Of a stretch of DNA of 64,000 nucleotides, positions 1 through 10,902 are shown in pieces (position 1 is the stretch's first letter; each line of letters starts with the position of its first letter). The translations under genes were made by a program, and so were the position numbers. The DNA comes from Brachionus plicatilis (Eukaryota; Rotifera; Eurotatoria; Ploima; Brachionidae), in assembly GCA_010279815.1 (NCBI GenBank), contig QEOQ01000486.1:641158-705157 (forward strand), given 5' to 3'. The notes under the pieces were generated by a model, which ran no database searches, was not told where the DNA came from, and saw nothing but the letters and a program-made list of their open reading frames with translations.

Positions 1-188
1 TTTATTGAAAAACATTTTTTACTCCAGAAATTTTTTTCTCTAAATTTATTGAAAAATATTTTTATTCAAAAAAAAATTTTTTTGTCTAAATCTATTGAAA
101 AATTTCTTACTTGAAAAAAAAAAATTTTTTTCCCAAAGTTATTGAAAAGCATTTTTTAATAAAAAAAAATTAATTTTTTTGTCGTTGT
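1..188. repeat. Intronic AT-rich tandem repeat, about four units
   Basis: Four head-to-tail units of about 45-50 bp, each starting TTTATTGAAAAA or TCTATTGAAAAA, running through an A/T tract and ending near TTTTTTTNTCTAAA. Units are imperfect. The array runs to the 3' splice site of the next exon, so it is intronic sequence of the GTPase gene and supplies its polypyrimidine tract. Confidence 0.7.
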
Positions 189-192
189 TTAG

Positions 193-552
193 TATTCCAT
201 TAGTTCTTGTGGGAAACAAGTCGGACTTGATCGAGAAAAGAAAGGTGTCGAGTGCTGACGGCGAGGCCTTGGCCAAAGAGTGGGGAGCAGCTTTTTTCGA
301 GACATCAGCTCTTGATGGAAAAGTAGGAAAAATATTTTTGTCGTATTAAGTTCTCTTTTTATTAATCAATTTGAATGAATTTAGAATGTGACTGATTCTT
401 TTATTGCACTGCTGAATTTAATAGACCCCATTCAGAAAATGGGCCAGAGCGGAAATGGCGTAAAAAAGATGGACAAAAGCTCAGGCGCTCACATACATTC
501 GCAAGGCTTGACCACTGGACCGTCGGCCAAGTCAAGCTGTGTAGTGTCATAG
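193..552 (+). CDS. Ras-family small GTPase (Rheb/Ras-like), last two exons; 5' part outside window
   Basis: Exons 193..322 and 385..552, joined across a 62-bp GT..AG intron. The 98 or so visible residues begin [12 protein letters not shown], which is the G4 guanine-specificity motif NKxD, followed by AAFFETSAL, the G5 SA(K/L) motif. The protein ends KSSCVVS, a CAAX prenylation box, so the protein should be lipid-anchored to membranes. The switch regions and P-loop lie upstream of the window. The wording around G5 and the SSCxVx tail recall Rheb, but the 45-residue hypervariable tail is longer and has no dense polybasic stretch, so the subfamily is uncertain (Rheb, Ras or Rap). The phase-0 junction and clean stop argue for a working gene. 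A candidate AATAAA poly(A) signal lies near 982. Confidence 0.8.
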
Positions 553-1090
553 GACCAATAAGCCGAGCAAACAATCCGGATAAAGATGACCTACTTTTAA
601 CTTTTTGTTCAAAATGGACACTTGGATGTTCAATTTTAGTTAACCAACCTCTTTAAAAAAAAACTTTTTCTCTTAAGCCTATAACAAATATATATGAAGT
701 TTGTATGTTTAACAAAATTTTTTCCTTCTAAATCACGAATTATTTTAGTTTATACTTGTATATTTTGATCGACCAAAGAGACTAAGAGCCTAAAGAAGCA
801 TTGATCGACTAGTCGATCTATGTACTTTTCTTATAAGCTGTACATTTGTTGTTTTTCAGTTTTTTTTTTGATTTTTTTTTTCAATAATTAAAGAAGTTTT
901 TTTGCTTTTTACTTTGGTTGTACAGAAATTTTAAACTATAAAAATATTAAGGCTATTTTTTTTTGTTCATTTAAAGTAACTAATAAAAATTATTTTGAAT
1001 TTGTTCTTTTTTATTGTTCCGATCATTTGCTTCCCATAAAGAAAGCCATTGAACCCATTATAAACTGACATTAGTTGCTGCTAAAAAGTT
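553..1090. other. 3' flank of the GTPase gene, no gene seen
   Basis: AT-rich sequence without a coding exon that I can support. It should contain the 3' UTR; the best poly(A) signal is AATAAA near 982. A short inverted pair around GATCGACTAGTCGATC (about 805-820) is the only visible structure. Confidence 0.6.
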
Positions 1091-1785
1091 TGGGTCTGTA
1101 GTCATAGGTGACCAGTGCCCTTCACCTAAAATATGTGACCAAGACTGGTAACCTAATTTTCAAAGATGAAATATGTGACCAGAAGTAAAAAAATAAAAAA
1201 ATTTTATTATGTGACTAAAGAAATTCAAAATCATCGGTTTTAAATTTTAATGTTTATTAGCCATATGTATTTTTAGGCAAAATGAAAATTATTGTACATT
1301 TTTATATTTTTACATTTTTACATTTTAGATGGAGTAAAAACAAATCTCAAAATCAAAAAATCTAAAAAAATTTTCATTCAAGAAAAGTAATAATAAATTC
1401 GCAATTAATTAAAAGGGATTTTCAAAAAATTATCCTTGGTTTTTACATTTATATTTTTCTAAAATTCCTTTTTAAGTAATTGCGAATTTATTATTACTTT
1501 TTTTGAATGAAAATTTTTTTAGATTTTTTGATTTTGAGATTTTTCTTTTTCTCTCAAAAATGTACAATAAATTACATTTTGCCGTATTTTTAACCCTTTC
1601 CGCTCAAAAAAATTATCGAATTCAGGACACTTGTAAAAGATTTTGGCTTGTACTTATTTGAGCATTAAATTGTATAGAAAGAAACATTTTTTATTTTAAA
1701 AAATATCATTGAAAATTTTTTTTAAGCATTGTATAAGCAAAAAATTGAACATAAACTTTATAAAAAAGTAACATTAATCAAAAAA

Positions 1786-2155
1786 TTATTGCACTAGCAA
1801 AGCACTTTTTGCTTTTTTAAGTCTGCCTCTTTTACATTTGCTATCAATTTCTACACTTTTGGCTTCAAGAGGAGGTTTACAGCACTTCAATTTTATTGAC
1901 ATCCCAATGATATGTTTACACATGTAATTTTTTAAGAATCCAGGACAGCTGCAAGTATTTTTTTTCCAATCGTTGCTTTTTGGAATACAAATACACCATA
2001 TACCAAATTATACATTTTTAAATATGAAAAATTAATTGAATCTACCATTGTCATAAAGATGCATTTCTTTATCACAAACCTTAATTGTATCATTTGCTGG
2101 TAAATAATACAATGTTTCATTGTCATTTTTTTTTGGGCATTGTGAATTTTGGTGC
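1786..2155 (-). pseudogene. MULE transposase C-terminus with SWIM zinc finger, broken
   Basis: Read leftwards from about 2155, one frame gives a coding-like stretch containing NETLYYLP, two in-frame stops, then an uninterrupted tail to a TAA at 1786-1788. The tail holds CSCPGFLKNYMCKHIIG, a CxC..CxH SWIM zinc finger, followed by CKRGRLKKAKSALLVQ. SWIM finger plus a KRGR-K-A-L tail is the usual C-terminus of Mutator-like transposases in invertebrates (established knowledge). The stops and the foldback inserted at its 5' side show it is dead. Confidence 0.75.
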
Positions 2156-2663
2156 CGTATTCCCTTGTTCGATAATGCAGCGCCACAACCTAGAACACAT
2201 CATTGGCGCAGGCGCTATACTAAATCTCGCCCATGTTAAATTCAACTTAACTTGTGTTGCATGCGCCAAAACCGTATTTCGGGTTGTGGCGATGCACTAT
2301 ATCCAGGGTCTTGAGAATGGTGCTGCATTTTTTAAGTTTAGCAAAGGGATAATATTAAAAAAAAAAAAAAGAATTTTTTTTAATTAAGTATTTGGTGCGG
2401 CATTAAAGTTTAAAAATAAAAAAGAATTTATAATTAAAAAATATTGTCTTGAATTATTTTTATATTTTCTTTTTAAATCATTCAAATAATGCAGCACCAT
2501 TCTCAAGACCTTGGATATAGTGCATCGCCACAACCCGAAATACGGTTTTGGCGCATGCAACACAAGTTAAGTTGAATTTAACATGGGCGAGATTTAGTAT
2601 AGCGCCTGCGCCTATGATGTGTTCTAGGTTGTGGCGCTGCATTATCGAACAAGGGAATACGGT
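2154..2663. mobile_element. Foldback/MITE element with nearly perfect 175-bp inverted arms
   Basis: Left arm 2155..2329 and right arm 2488..2662 are reverse complements with only two mismatches that I can find over 175 bp, separated by a 158-bp AT-rich spacer. Arms begin CCGTATTCCCTTGTTCG and are far more GC rich than the surroundings. GGT lies on both sides (2151-2153 and 2661-2663), compatible with a 3-bp duplication. A related sequence at 53.09 kb reads straight through this junction without the insert, so it serves as an empty site. Arm identity implies recent insertion. No transposase inside. Confidence 0.85.
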
Positions 2664-2676
2664 ACAAAAACAAAAA

Positions 2677-2883
2677 GGACCAAAACATGTTCTGTAAATT
2701 GTAGCAACTGATACATCCTTTGTATCACCACTTAAAGTTGAATTGGATTTTAAATATAATATGATGTGTCAAATTCAAAATTTTCTGAGTTCTGCAAATT
2801 TATTGCAGAATTTTGCAGAATCAGTATAATGGTAGTACAAAGGATGTTTCAGTTGCTACAATTTACAGAACATGTTTTGGTCC
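2677..2883. repeat. Inverted repeat with coding-like arms
   Basis: Arms starting GGACCAAAACATG at 2677 and ending CATGTTTTGGTCC at 2883 are inverted over about 55 bp. Read towards the outside, both arms encode a peptide like TKDVSVATIYRTCFGP, and the single-armed copy at 53.1 kb encodes a similar one. The peptide is not one that I recognise. Either a transposon protein was duplicated in inverted orientation or the similarity is non-functional repeat ancestry. Confidence 0.6.
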
Positions 2884-3743
2884 TTCAGAACTTAGGCTTT
2901 GGAATTTTTAACATTTTATTTTTGTTTTTTGTATCAAATTTCACAATGCCTTTTTTTTGCAATCACTTCTTTATTAAGTTGTACCCAATTGTATCCAAGT
3001 GTTAGTACGCCAGTTGTTTACAACAAGAATGGTTCAGTTAGAAAGCCACTAGGAAGAAAGAAAGGTTCTACGAATAAATTGAAAAAATAAATTTTTTTAA
3101 ATTTTTTTTTCTCTTTTTTGTCTTAAATTTTTAAATTTAAATGCCGGGTCAATAATTTATTTATTGAATTGAATTAACCTCCTTTAAGGAGAAGTAAAAG
3201 AAAATAAAAATAAAATTTTTTTTTGTGTTTTTGTGTTTTTTTAAAAAATGAAAAATTATTACCTAAAAATAAAATTACAAAAATAAAAAAGGAACATTAG
3301 TTCGAAAATAGAAAAAGGCATGAAAGTTAGAAAGCAAGATAATTTGGACCAAAATTCATGAATTTCTTTTATTTTGAATTAGCTCATTTAGGAGAGGGTA
3401 TTAATAATTAGCTCATTAATAAGTAAAATTAAACTTTTTATTATATTTAATATTTTTTTTTATCATAACTCTAACGTCGCATCTATAAAATAAACTCAAT
3501 TAATATTTTTTATATTAGATTTTTTTTAAGTTTAAAACCCCGAGTCTCTAATAAAGACTTTTTTTGAAGCTCTGCTTTTCTATTTGAATTTCTATTATAA
3601 ACGCTACGTTTTTAATATGTATCGACTATGTGACCCAAAGGACTTTTAAAATAAAAAATTTATCATTGTGAGGTCTATGTTAGACCATGCACCAAATATC
3701 CTACTTATGGTATTAAAGCATGCGTCGCTAAACAAGGGGATAC
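2884..3743. other. Repeat remnants; short AT-hook-like open tail
   Basis: No intact gene. On the plus strand a reading frame ending at 3090 finishes with PLGRKKGSTNKLKK, a basic AT-hook-like tail of the sort found on transposon proteins; its upstream part has no recognisable domain. The right edge (about 3736-3748) ends in AACAAGGGGATACGGTA, resembling the end of the foldback at 2154, so a degraded relative probably lies just before it. Confidence 0.4.
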
Positions 3744-3870
3744 GGTAATTAAACGATTTGTTGCTTCAAGTGAATAATTTGTGTTTGGAGAAAAAGATTG
3801 CAATTCTTCGTAACAACCATCTTTTATCCATTCACTTTCAAAGTATTCACTGAAACTTTTTTCTTCTTTC
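3744..3870 (-). pseudogene. MULE transposase internal fragment
   Basis: The minus strand is open for about 42 codons and reads SFSEYFESEWIKDGC, then YEELQSFSP, then NYSLEATNRLIT. The order EYFE.EW...N.LEA.N is the conserved C-terminal catalytic-domain region of Mutator-like transposases, upstream of the SWIM finger. It therefore belongs with the fragment at 1786..2155, with later insertions in between. It is truncated on both sides. Confidence 0.65.
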
Positions 3871-3916
3871 CATTTTTTTTATTTTATATTATAATGTAAG
3901 ATTGTTTTTCATTTTT

Positions 3917-4956
3917 TTTTAATTATCAAGGTTAATCAACAGGCTAGTGCCCTTGTCTAGAATATAGACTGATCAACTCTCCATTTATTTAATAAAGACA
4001 ATTTTTTTTTTTTTAATAAAATAAAATTTAAATAAATTATCATTATATCAAAATAAAAAATAAATTTTAAAAATTAAATTAAGTTTATCAAAAATTTTTA
4101 ATGCATCATTAAAAATTAGGTTTATGTTGTTGAATACTGACAATTTAAAGGTGCTAAATTTGAGAACCATTCTGCTAATAAGGAATTTGTTTGCCAATTT
4201 TGTGAACACATAACCAAATGTGTTTTCACCACTTTTTGTTTTCGATTTCGGCACCATAAAATCACTTTTGTTTCTTAAGTCGTACTCAATTTTACGCGAC
4301 TCATTTGTGACTAATTGTTCTTTGAGCTGAATAGGTGAGTTCTTCATTTTAATGATCTTGTATTAAAACGACAGCTTTCTCTCCAGAGCTCGATGTTGAA
4401 TAGCAAAAAGCCCATACTTTTCTAGAACATTATTTAAATCATTAAAGTCACAAGAATTCAATTTAACTTTCAATAATTTATAAATACATAGATAGAAACA
4501 GTTAGCAAGCCTTTGGATGGCTTCTTTTGAAAAATAACAAATTAGTGTAAAAACATAATCAAAATAGGGTAAAATAAAAATTTTAAAAAATTGAATTTTT
4601 ACAGATGTACAGAGATAGAAAAGTCTTTTTATTGAAAAAAGTTTCTTGTTTACCGATAAACATGTTTCCGAAACTAATTTCATGATATTTAATCTGTTAT
4701 TAATGGTAAAGCCCAGTAATTTAAAATTATCAACAACTTTAATTGTACCCTCTTTTATATGAATAAAATCTGCTACTTCAATTTTTTTCTTTGTAAATAC
4801 CATAAAGAAAGTCTTTTCCCAATTTATATCAACCTTATTAAAATAACACCAAGCTTTTAGTTCTTCAATAACCCCACCAGTCTCGCTTATTAATGTGTCC
4901 AATTTGTTGCCAGTCTTCGTAAGACTTGTATCATCAGCAAATTGTTTTTCATACTT
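3917..4956 (-). pseudogene. 5'-truncated non-LTR retrotransposon (LINE) reverse transcriptase
   Basis: On the minus strand, one frame runs from about 4956 to about 4048 with a single in-frame TAA at 4363-4365. It begins at the RT catalytic box QFADDTSL (FADD codons at 4930-4941) and continues with FKLLGFTINNRL and HRALERKLSF, then after the stop YDLRNKSDFMVP and TFGYVFTKLANKF. These are the thumb and C-terminal regions of Jockey/CR1-type LINEs. Everything upstream of FADD is missing, the usual result of incomplete reverse transcription. A 3' tail with a poly(A) run ends near 3917. The single stop and one continuous frame suggest moderate age. Confidence 0.85.
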
Positions 4957-5774
4957 AATGTTAGCACGTTAGTCAATTAATGTTGATTTTATAAAATTAA
5001 TGTTAAGTACAAATTAATAATACCCGGAAAAAAAAGAACGCTGAAAAGAACGCCGCTTTAACGCCGTTTTACCAACATTAAAACGGCTTCTTTTCAGCGT
5101 TTATTCAGTGTTTTTTCAGCGTTTTTTAGCGTTATTTTCGTCAGCGTTTTTCACGCTGCAGAACGCTGAAAAAACGCTGCTAAAAATCGATATAATTGGA
5201 GCCAGATGGTTTATTGAATTTCTTAATCGGTCATAAAATATGATTCAAATAGCTGCTGAAAACACTAGTGTAAGTCCTTTAACTGTTGGAAAATAATTTT
5301 CGATTGTTTTAAGACTAACACTGTGAAAATAATATTAAGTAGTATTATTAAATAAAAGTTAAAATATTTATTAGATTAAACTTGACTTTTCTTTTTTTAT
5401 ATTTTCAAGTTAAAGGCTGATTAAATTAAAAGTAGTTTTGATAAAACTGTTAATTTTTTTTAATTAATTTGTTATTCTTTTGGACGTTTTTAACTTTCAA
5501 ATTGTAAGCGTATTTCAAGTCATTTACTTTGAACGCTTAATCTTCTGCCAGTTCCGCTTCAGTCCATTAAATTGGTTGTAGTAATTTGGACCATTGTAAC
5601 TGAAAGAATAAAGAGGGGGAAGAACAATTTTGTTTTTGATCCTTCAAATTAAGATAATAAGAAAAATAAAAAAAGCAAAAATAATATATAAAAGAAAATA
5701 AAAAAATTTAATTACCTCAACGTTTTCTCTTTCTTTCCTAAAATGTTCAATATTTAAACATGTAGCTAATGATA

Positions 5775-5990
5775 CAGTAAGTTTCCAAACAAAGTATAAA
5801 GCTATGTTATAGCGCTCCTTTAGAGCTGCGATAGAACATTTTTTTGCTCTAGAGCATGTGCATGAGCAATTGAACATGCTCTAGAACGCTCATGAGCATG
5901 CTCTAAATTGCTTATACAGACCATGAGAGCTGCGCTAGAGCTGCTCAAGCAATGCTCTAGAAACTGTTTACTCTGTTTAGAAACGTACGG
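5775..5990. mobile_element. MITE, Tc1/mariner-like ends
   Basis: Starts CAGTAAGTTTCCAAACAAAGT after TA (5773-5774) and ends with the imperfect inverse ACTCTGTTTAGAAACGTACGG before TA (5991-5992). The interior repeats a palindromic word GAGCATGCTCTAGA several times. It is the diverged sister of the element at 7879..8121 and lies inside the 5023..6923 element. Confidence 0.65.
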
Positions 5991-6250
5991 TATGTTATAT
6001 TTTAAATTCTGAAGTAAATGTCTTTAAATATAAATAAGTCTGGGATTTTTTTGTCTAATTTTTTAATTTTTTTGAAATAAGTAACACATGTAATAGGCAT
6101 GGCAAAATTATTCCTTTCATTTAAATAAGTGTGGGAATGTTTTTTCTTTCATGCTTATTATTTTAGCTAAGATTTAGACACATTTGATTTTTAAATAGTT
6201 AGAATATGAAAAAAAATGAGATAATGTATTTGCTCGATTCTTTAGATATA

Positions 6251-6347
6251 TCGTTTCTGATCGAACACTTGTTTTCAAAATGGACATTTTCGACTAAAAT
6301 TACATATCTTTATACCATTTTGAAAACCAGTGTTCGATAAGAAACGA
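6251..6347. repeat. Palindromic repeat, 33-bp arms
   Basis: TCGTTTCTGATCGAACACTT at 6251 and its inverted counterpart AGTGTTCGATAAGAAACGA ending at 6347 form a hairpin with roughly 31 bp of loop. It is probably a very small MITE. Confidence 0.6.
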
Positions 6348-7878
6348 CATTTCGTTATTTCCAAATACTCATATACAAATTTAAGGTGATTTTTTTTATT
6401 TATTTATCTGTGTCGAGCCAAAGCTCCTTCAGATTAAATAAAAATTTTAAAAATTCTAAATTTTAAATTTCTTTTTAAATTACAATTTAAAAGCCGAGAC
6501 CCTTGGGAAGTTCAAAATTATCTAAAAAACTTTTTTTCATTTCTCATGCGATTTAAATATGTTTAATGCAGTTAAAAAAGATTCAGCTAAAGATTAAGAA
6601 TTTCCTACTGAATCACCATAAATGATTATAATGTGACAGCTTATATAAAGAATTTATATTATTATATTATTATAAAAAAATATTCAAATTAACTAATTTG
6701 CGAAGTTTAAAAAGTTCTATTAATTTAAGCCGATCAAAAAATGTGTCAAATATTTTTTAATATTATTTTAACAAAAAAAATTTAAATATTAAAGCTTTGT
6801 TTTAGAAAAAAATTATTTTTGAAAAATAAAAAAACGCTCAAAAAACGCCGTTCGGCGGCGTGAAAAACGCTGACGAAGAACGGCGTTCTTTGAGCGTTTT
6901 TTGAGCGTTCTTTTTTTTCCGGGTACTTAAAAATAAAATTGCTTGTTTACAATAACTAACGCACGTTAATAATAATTAATGCTAAAAATTATTATTGTCA
7001 AGTTCAAATAAATTAATGATTATTTAAATATAACTCAAAGATTTTTTTACTTCTTCAATAATTTCGTCTTCATTTTCAAGTGCCTGTTTTTAATATAACA
7101 AACTTTTATATTTAATGCTGTCTAATTTTACTTCTGACAGGACCTTGTTGTTTTTATACATTTTTCCTCGTATGAAGTATAATATCTTTTTCTTTTTTCT
7201 TACTCTTGCTCATCTTCATCTTTATCTTCAATATCAGTCACGTCAAGATCATTAACTGAATCAATTGTATTTTGCCTTGTGCATCTTCTGACCTAATCTC
7301 CTTCAACAGAACCAAGCGCGTATGCTAGTGACCAATTCAACTTTTATTGTGCTTCAAAATGAAAAATATTTTACCAAATAAAATTAAACTTTTTTCAATA
7401 CAGAATCATTTTAAATTATTTTAAAATTGATTTAAAAAAATGTTAAATGTTAAAAAAAATTTTATTTCAGAAAAAAAATAAGTGACCAAACGAAAAAATA
7501 GGTGATCAATTTCTGGTCGCATATTTCATCTTTGAAAATTAGGTGACCAGTCTTGGTCACATATTATTTGACCAGCTGGTCACTTATGACTATAGACCCA
7601 ATATTTTAATTTTAATATTTTTTACAGGGTTGTTCTAAAGTCCAAACTTGGACTTAAAGGGCAAAATGAAAATAATTTTACATTTGGTTCATTATTAACC
7701 CGTTTAATCAAAAATGAATTTGTCAAATATAATTTTAAATCAAGTATTAAATTAAATGTCATATATTTTTTAATTTTTCATATAAATTATTAAATGTCTA
7801 ATGAAAAAATTCAAATATATAAAATATCTAAAGAAGCAAAATTATTTAAATAGAGCCTTATCCATTTTTGCTGGTCTA

Positions 7879-8121
7879 CAGTACATTTCTAAACAAAGTT
7901 AACAGTGTTTCGAAACATTGCTTAAGCAGTGTTTATGAGCGGTTTAAGCAGCGTTTATGAGCGGTTTAAGTAATGTTTAAGTTAGTTTAAACTTTTTAAT
8001 AAAAAATGATGGGGCAATGTTTAAAACAGTTTAAGCAGTGTTTATGAGCGGTTTATGCAGGGTTTAAGAGCAGCTTTTAAACTGCTTAAGAAGCCTGTTA
8101 ACTTTGTTTAGAAATGTACTG
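7879..8121. mobile_element. MITE with 29-bp terminal inverted repeats and TA duplication
   Basis: The ends CAGTACATTTCTAAACAAAG and their inverse are identical for about 29 bp, flanked by TA at 7877-7878 and 8122-8123. CAGT ends plus a TA target are the Tc1/mariner signature. Inside, GTTTATGAGCGGTTTAAGCA is repeated about four times with variation, a satellite-like core. Length is 243 bp, with no coding capacity. TIR identity suggests that it is younger than the relative at 5775. Confidence 0.85.
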
Positions 8122-8123
8122 TA

Positions 8124-9974
8124 ACTGTGCCACGAATTTGATTTGGAGTTACTGTATTCGCTACTGCTGGAAAATATTGGATTAGATTGATATCTGAACT
8201 GTTTAATTATTGATATGACTTTTCATTTTTTTAAATTTTTTAAATGACAATTAATTATCTATTAGACAATGGATTTAAAATTTATTTGGCATATTTTTAT
8301 ATTTTTATTTGACGGTTTAATATTATTCCTTTACATCTTTTCATATCTATATTTTTAGATTTTTTGTGCAACATTTCATAAAATTTTTATTTTTAATTTG
8401 GGTAACTAAATAATTTGAAAAATTTAAATCTTCAAAAAAAATTTCAATTTAAAAAATTTTGAAAGAACTACAAAATTTAAAACCACGTTTTATAACCCTA
8501 ATTTAAACCCAAGAAAAACAAATAGAAAGTTGAGAATTTATCACACAAAAGAAAATTAAATACAAATAAAATAGGAAAATTACGAAAAATTATTTTTTAG
8601 TTATGTATTTTTAGCGATGCAATTAAAAATTAGATAAAAAAAGAATCTCCAATTTTAATCGATAAAAGTAAGATTCAACCTCATTCTGATTTGACTCAAA
8701 AAAAAAACAATAAAATGGTTAGAGAATCTAAGAGTTATGTTCTCGATTATTCATCGATAGGCAATGAGATTTAACTATTAAAAAAACGTTTGCATTATTG
8801 TACTTTTTCTAAATTTTAATTTTATTTATTTAGAAAAAGTAGAGAAAGGATTTCTACTTTTTAATATTTTCATTGTCTATACATTTTTTTTATAAATTTT
8901 ATTTTTTATTCATTAGTCTCTGATACTTAAATTTTTTAATAAATAAATTTTAAAAAAATTAATTAAATGTCTGAATTGACTCACAAAAAATAAATTCAAA
9001 ATTATTTTTAAATTATTATTCCTCTTATTTTTTTTCTTTTTTTATTTCATTTAGTCCAAATAAAAAAATAATTGAATAAAAATATGAATACAAGTTAGAG
9101 AATCAAATTGTTTGTAAATTTGAACCAAAATTTTGTGTGATACAAGATTAAAAGCCTAAAATTTCCTTAAGGACTCAAATATTTACATACTTTTTGACAG
9201 TTCACAACAAAAAAATTTTACACAGGATTTAGAAAATTTGATTTGTAAAGTTTATATCAATATGCTAATCCTTTCAGAATATTTTAATAAAAATAATAGA
9301 TAAGGTCATATTTGTATTCATAACCGAAAAAAATATTAAGAAATTGCTATAAATAATTTCAATTTGCCAAAAATAAAAACATTTATCCGTAATTGAGTTG
9401 TTTCATTAATTAAAAAATTTTTTTTCAACTGGAAAGTTATTTGAGATCAATTGTTTTAAAAACGCTTTTATTTTGAATTTATAATTTTGTAGCAGCCAGA
9501 CAAAACTTTTTAAAAATTTATGTTTTGGGTAAAATATAAGTTTTTTTAAATCATTTTTTGATATGTTCTATGCATGGTTTGATTCAAAAAATAAGGGTGT
9601 AACTGAATAAAGGAAAATAAAGTAGAAAAAAATAAAATATCTGAAAACTTTTGTAAATAAAACAAGTTAAAATGTTTGATTTTTGAATTAAATGTTAAAA
9701 CCTTGGATTCTAGTCTTGATTAAAGCTTGAAATTGAATCCATGTGAGCCATATGAGCTTGGTTTATATTCAAAAATAAAAATTGCTTTTTATAAGTTAAA
9801 TATAAATTTTTCAATTTAACTAAATGAAATAATTAATTTTAGACTAAGCTGAAAAGTAGACATATTTTCTAATTATTCAATTCTGTTTATTTGAGATTTT
9901 TAAAGATAATTTTAATAAAAAACATATTCTTATATTTAATGTGCTGTTTATTCATTTTTTAGAAATCTGCAGAA
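8124..9974. other. AT-rich intergenic region, no gene seen
   Basis: I see no exon with coding character on either strand. About 8748-8882 (TTTTTCTAAATTTTAAT... CATTGTCTATAC) is a degraded copy of the interior of the element at 61158..61654. The final few hundred bases must contain the cytidine deaminase promoter; no clear motif is visible. Confidence 0.6.
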
Positions 9975-10500
<526 letters not shown>

Positions 10501-10902
10501 ATAAAGAGTTCTGTTGAATCAAAGGACTTTTTTAATTTTAGAATTTTGCTCAATTTTAGTTAATTATGAATAAATTAGAAATATAAAAAACATTTTTAAT
10601 TTTTATTTCTTCATAAATAAACTTTTGTCTTTTTAGCTTTTTAAATTAAATTAAATTAAAATCATAAAAATAAATTTAAAAAAACACTCAAAATTCTATT
10701 TAAAAATCAGTTTTAAGCTGAAGCTGAGCCCCAGTCTGAGAATCAAATTTTAATTAAATTTAAAACGATAATTCAAAATAATTTTCCTTGAAAAGAAGTT
10801 AAATAAAAAAAATTTATAAAATTTTATAGCAAAAGAAATAAAATAAAAGATTTAAAAAAAAAGTATCAGTTCATTTAAAAAAATTTCTTGATTCTTAGAT
10901 TA

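Larger units (their letters stand above)
5023..6923. mobile_element. TA-flanked non-autonomous DNA transposon, 1.9 kb
   Basis: The ends are perfect 20-bp inverted repeats CCCGGAAAAAAAAGAACGCT, flanked by TA on both sides (5021-5022 and 6924-6925), as in Tc1/mariner-like insertions. Sub-terminal regions (5030-5175 and 6835-6905) are packed with the word AACGC/GCGTT in both orientations and can fold strongly. The AT-rich middle has no transposase and contains the smaller MITE at 5775..5990, so this is an internally deleted derivative. Confidence 0.75.
1091..7600 (-). mobile_element. Decayed Mutator-like (MULE) DNA transposon with long terminal inverted repeats
   Basis: The ends are inverted copies of a roughly 90-bp sequence: 1091..1183 starts TGGGTCTGTAGTCATAGGTG, and 7515..7600 is its reverse complement (TGGGTCTATAGTCATAAGTG), with CAAAGATGAAATATG shared deeper in. 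Between them, on the minus strand, lie pieces of a MULE transposase (3744..3870 and 1786..2155), in the right order for one broken gene. Many younger elements sit inside: a foldback at 2154, a LINE at 3917 and a TA-flanked element at 5023. No matching 9-bp target duplication is visible at the edges, so either the element is old or the two repeats belong to separate copies. The minus strand near 7200-7310 has a short acidic open stretch that could be an N-terminal remnant, not recognised. Confidence 0.6.
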
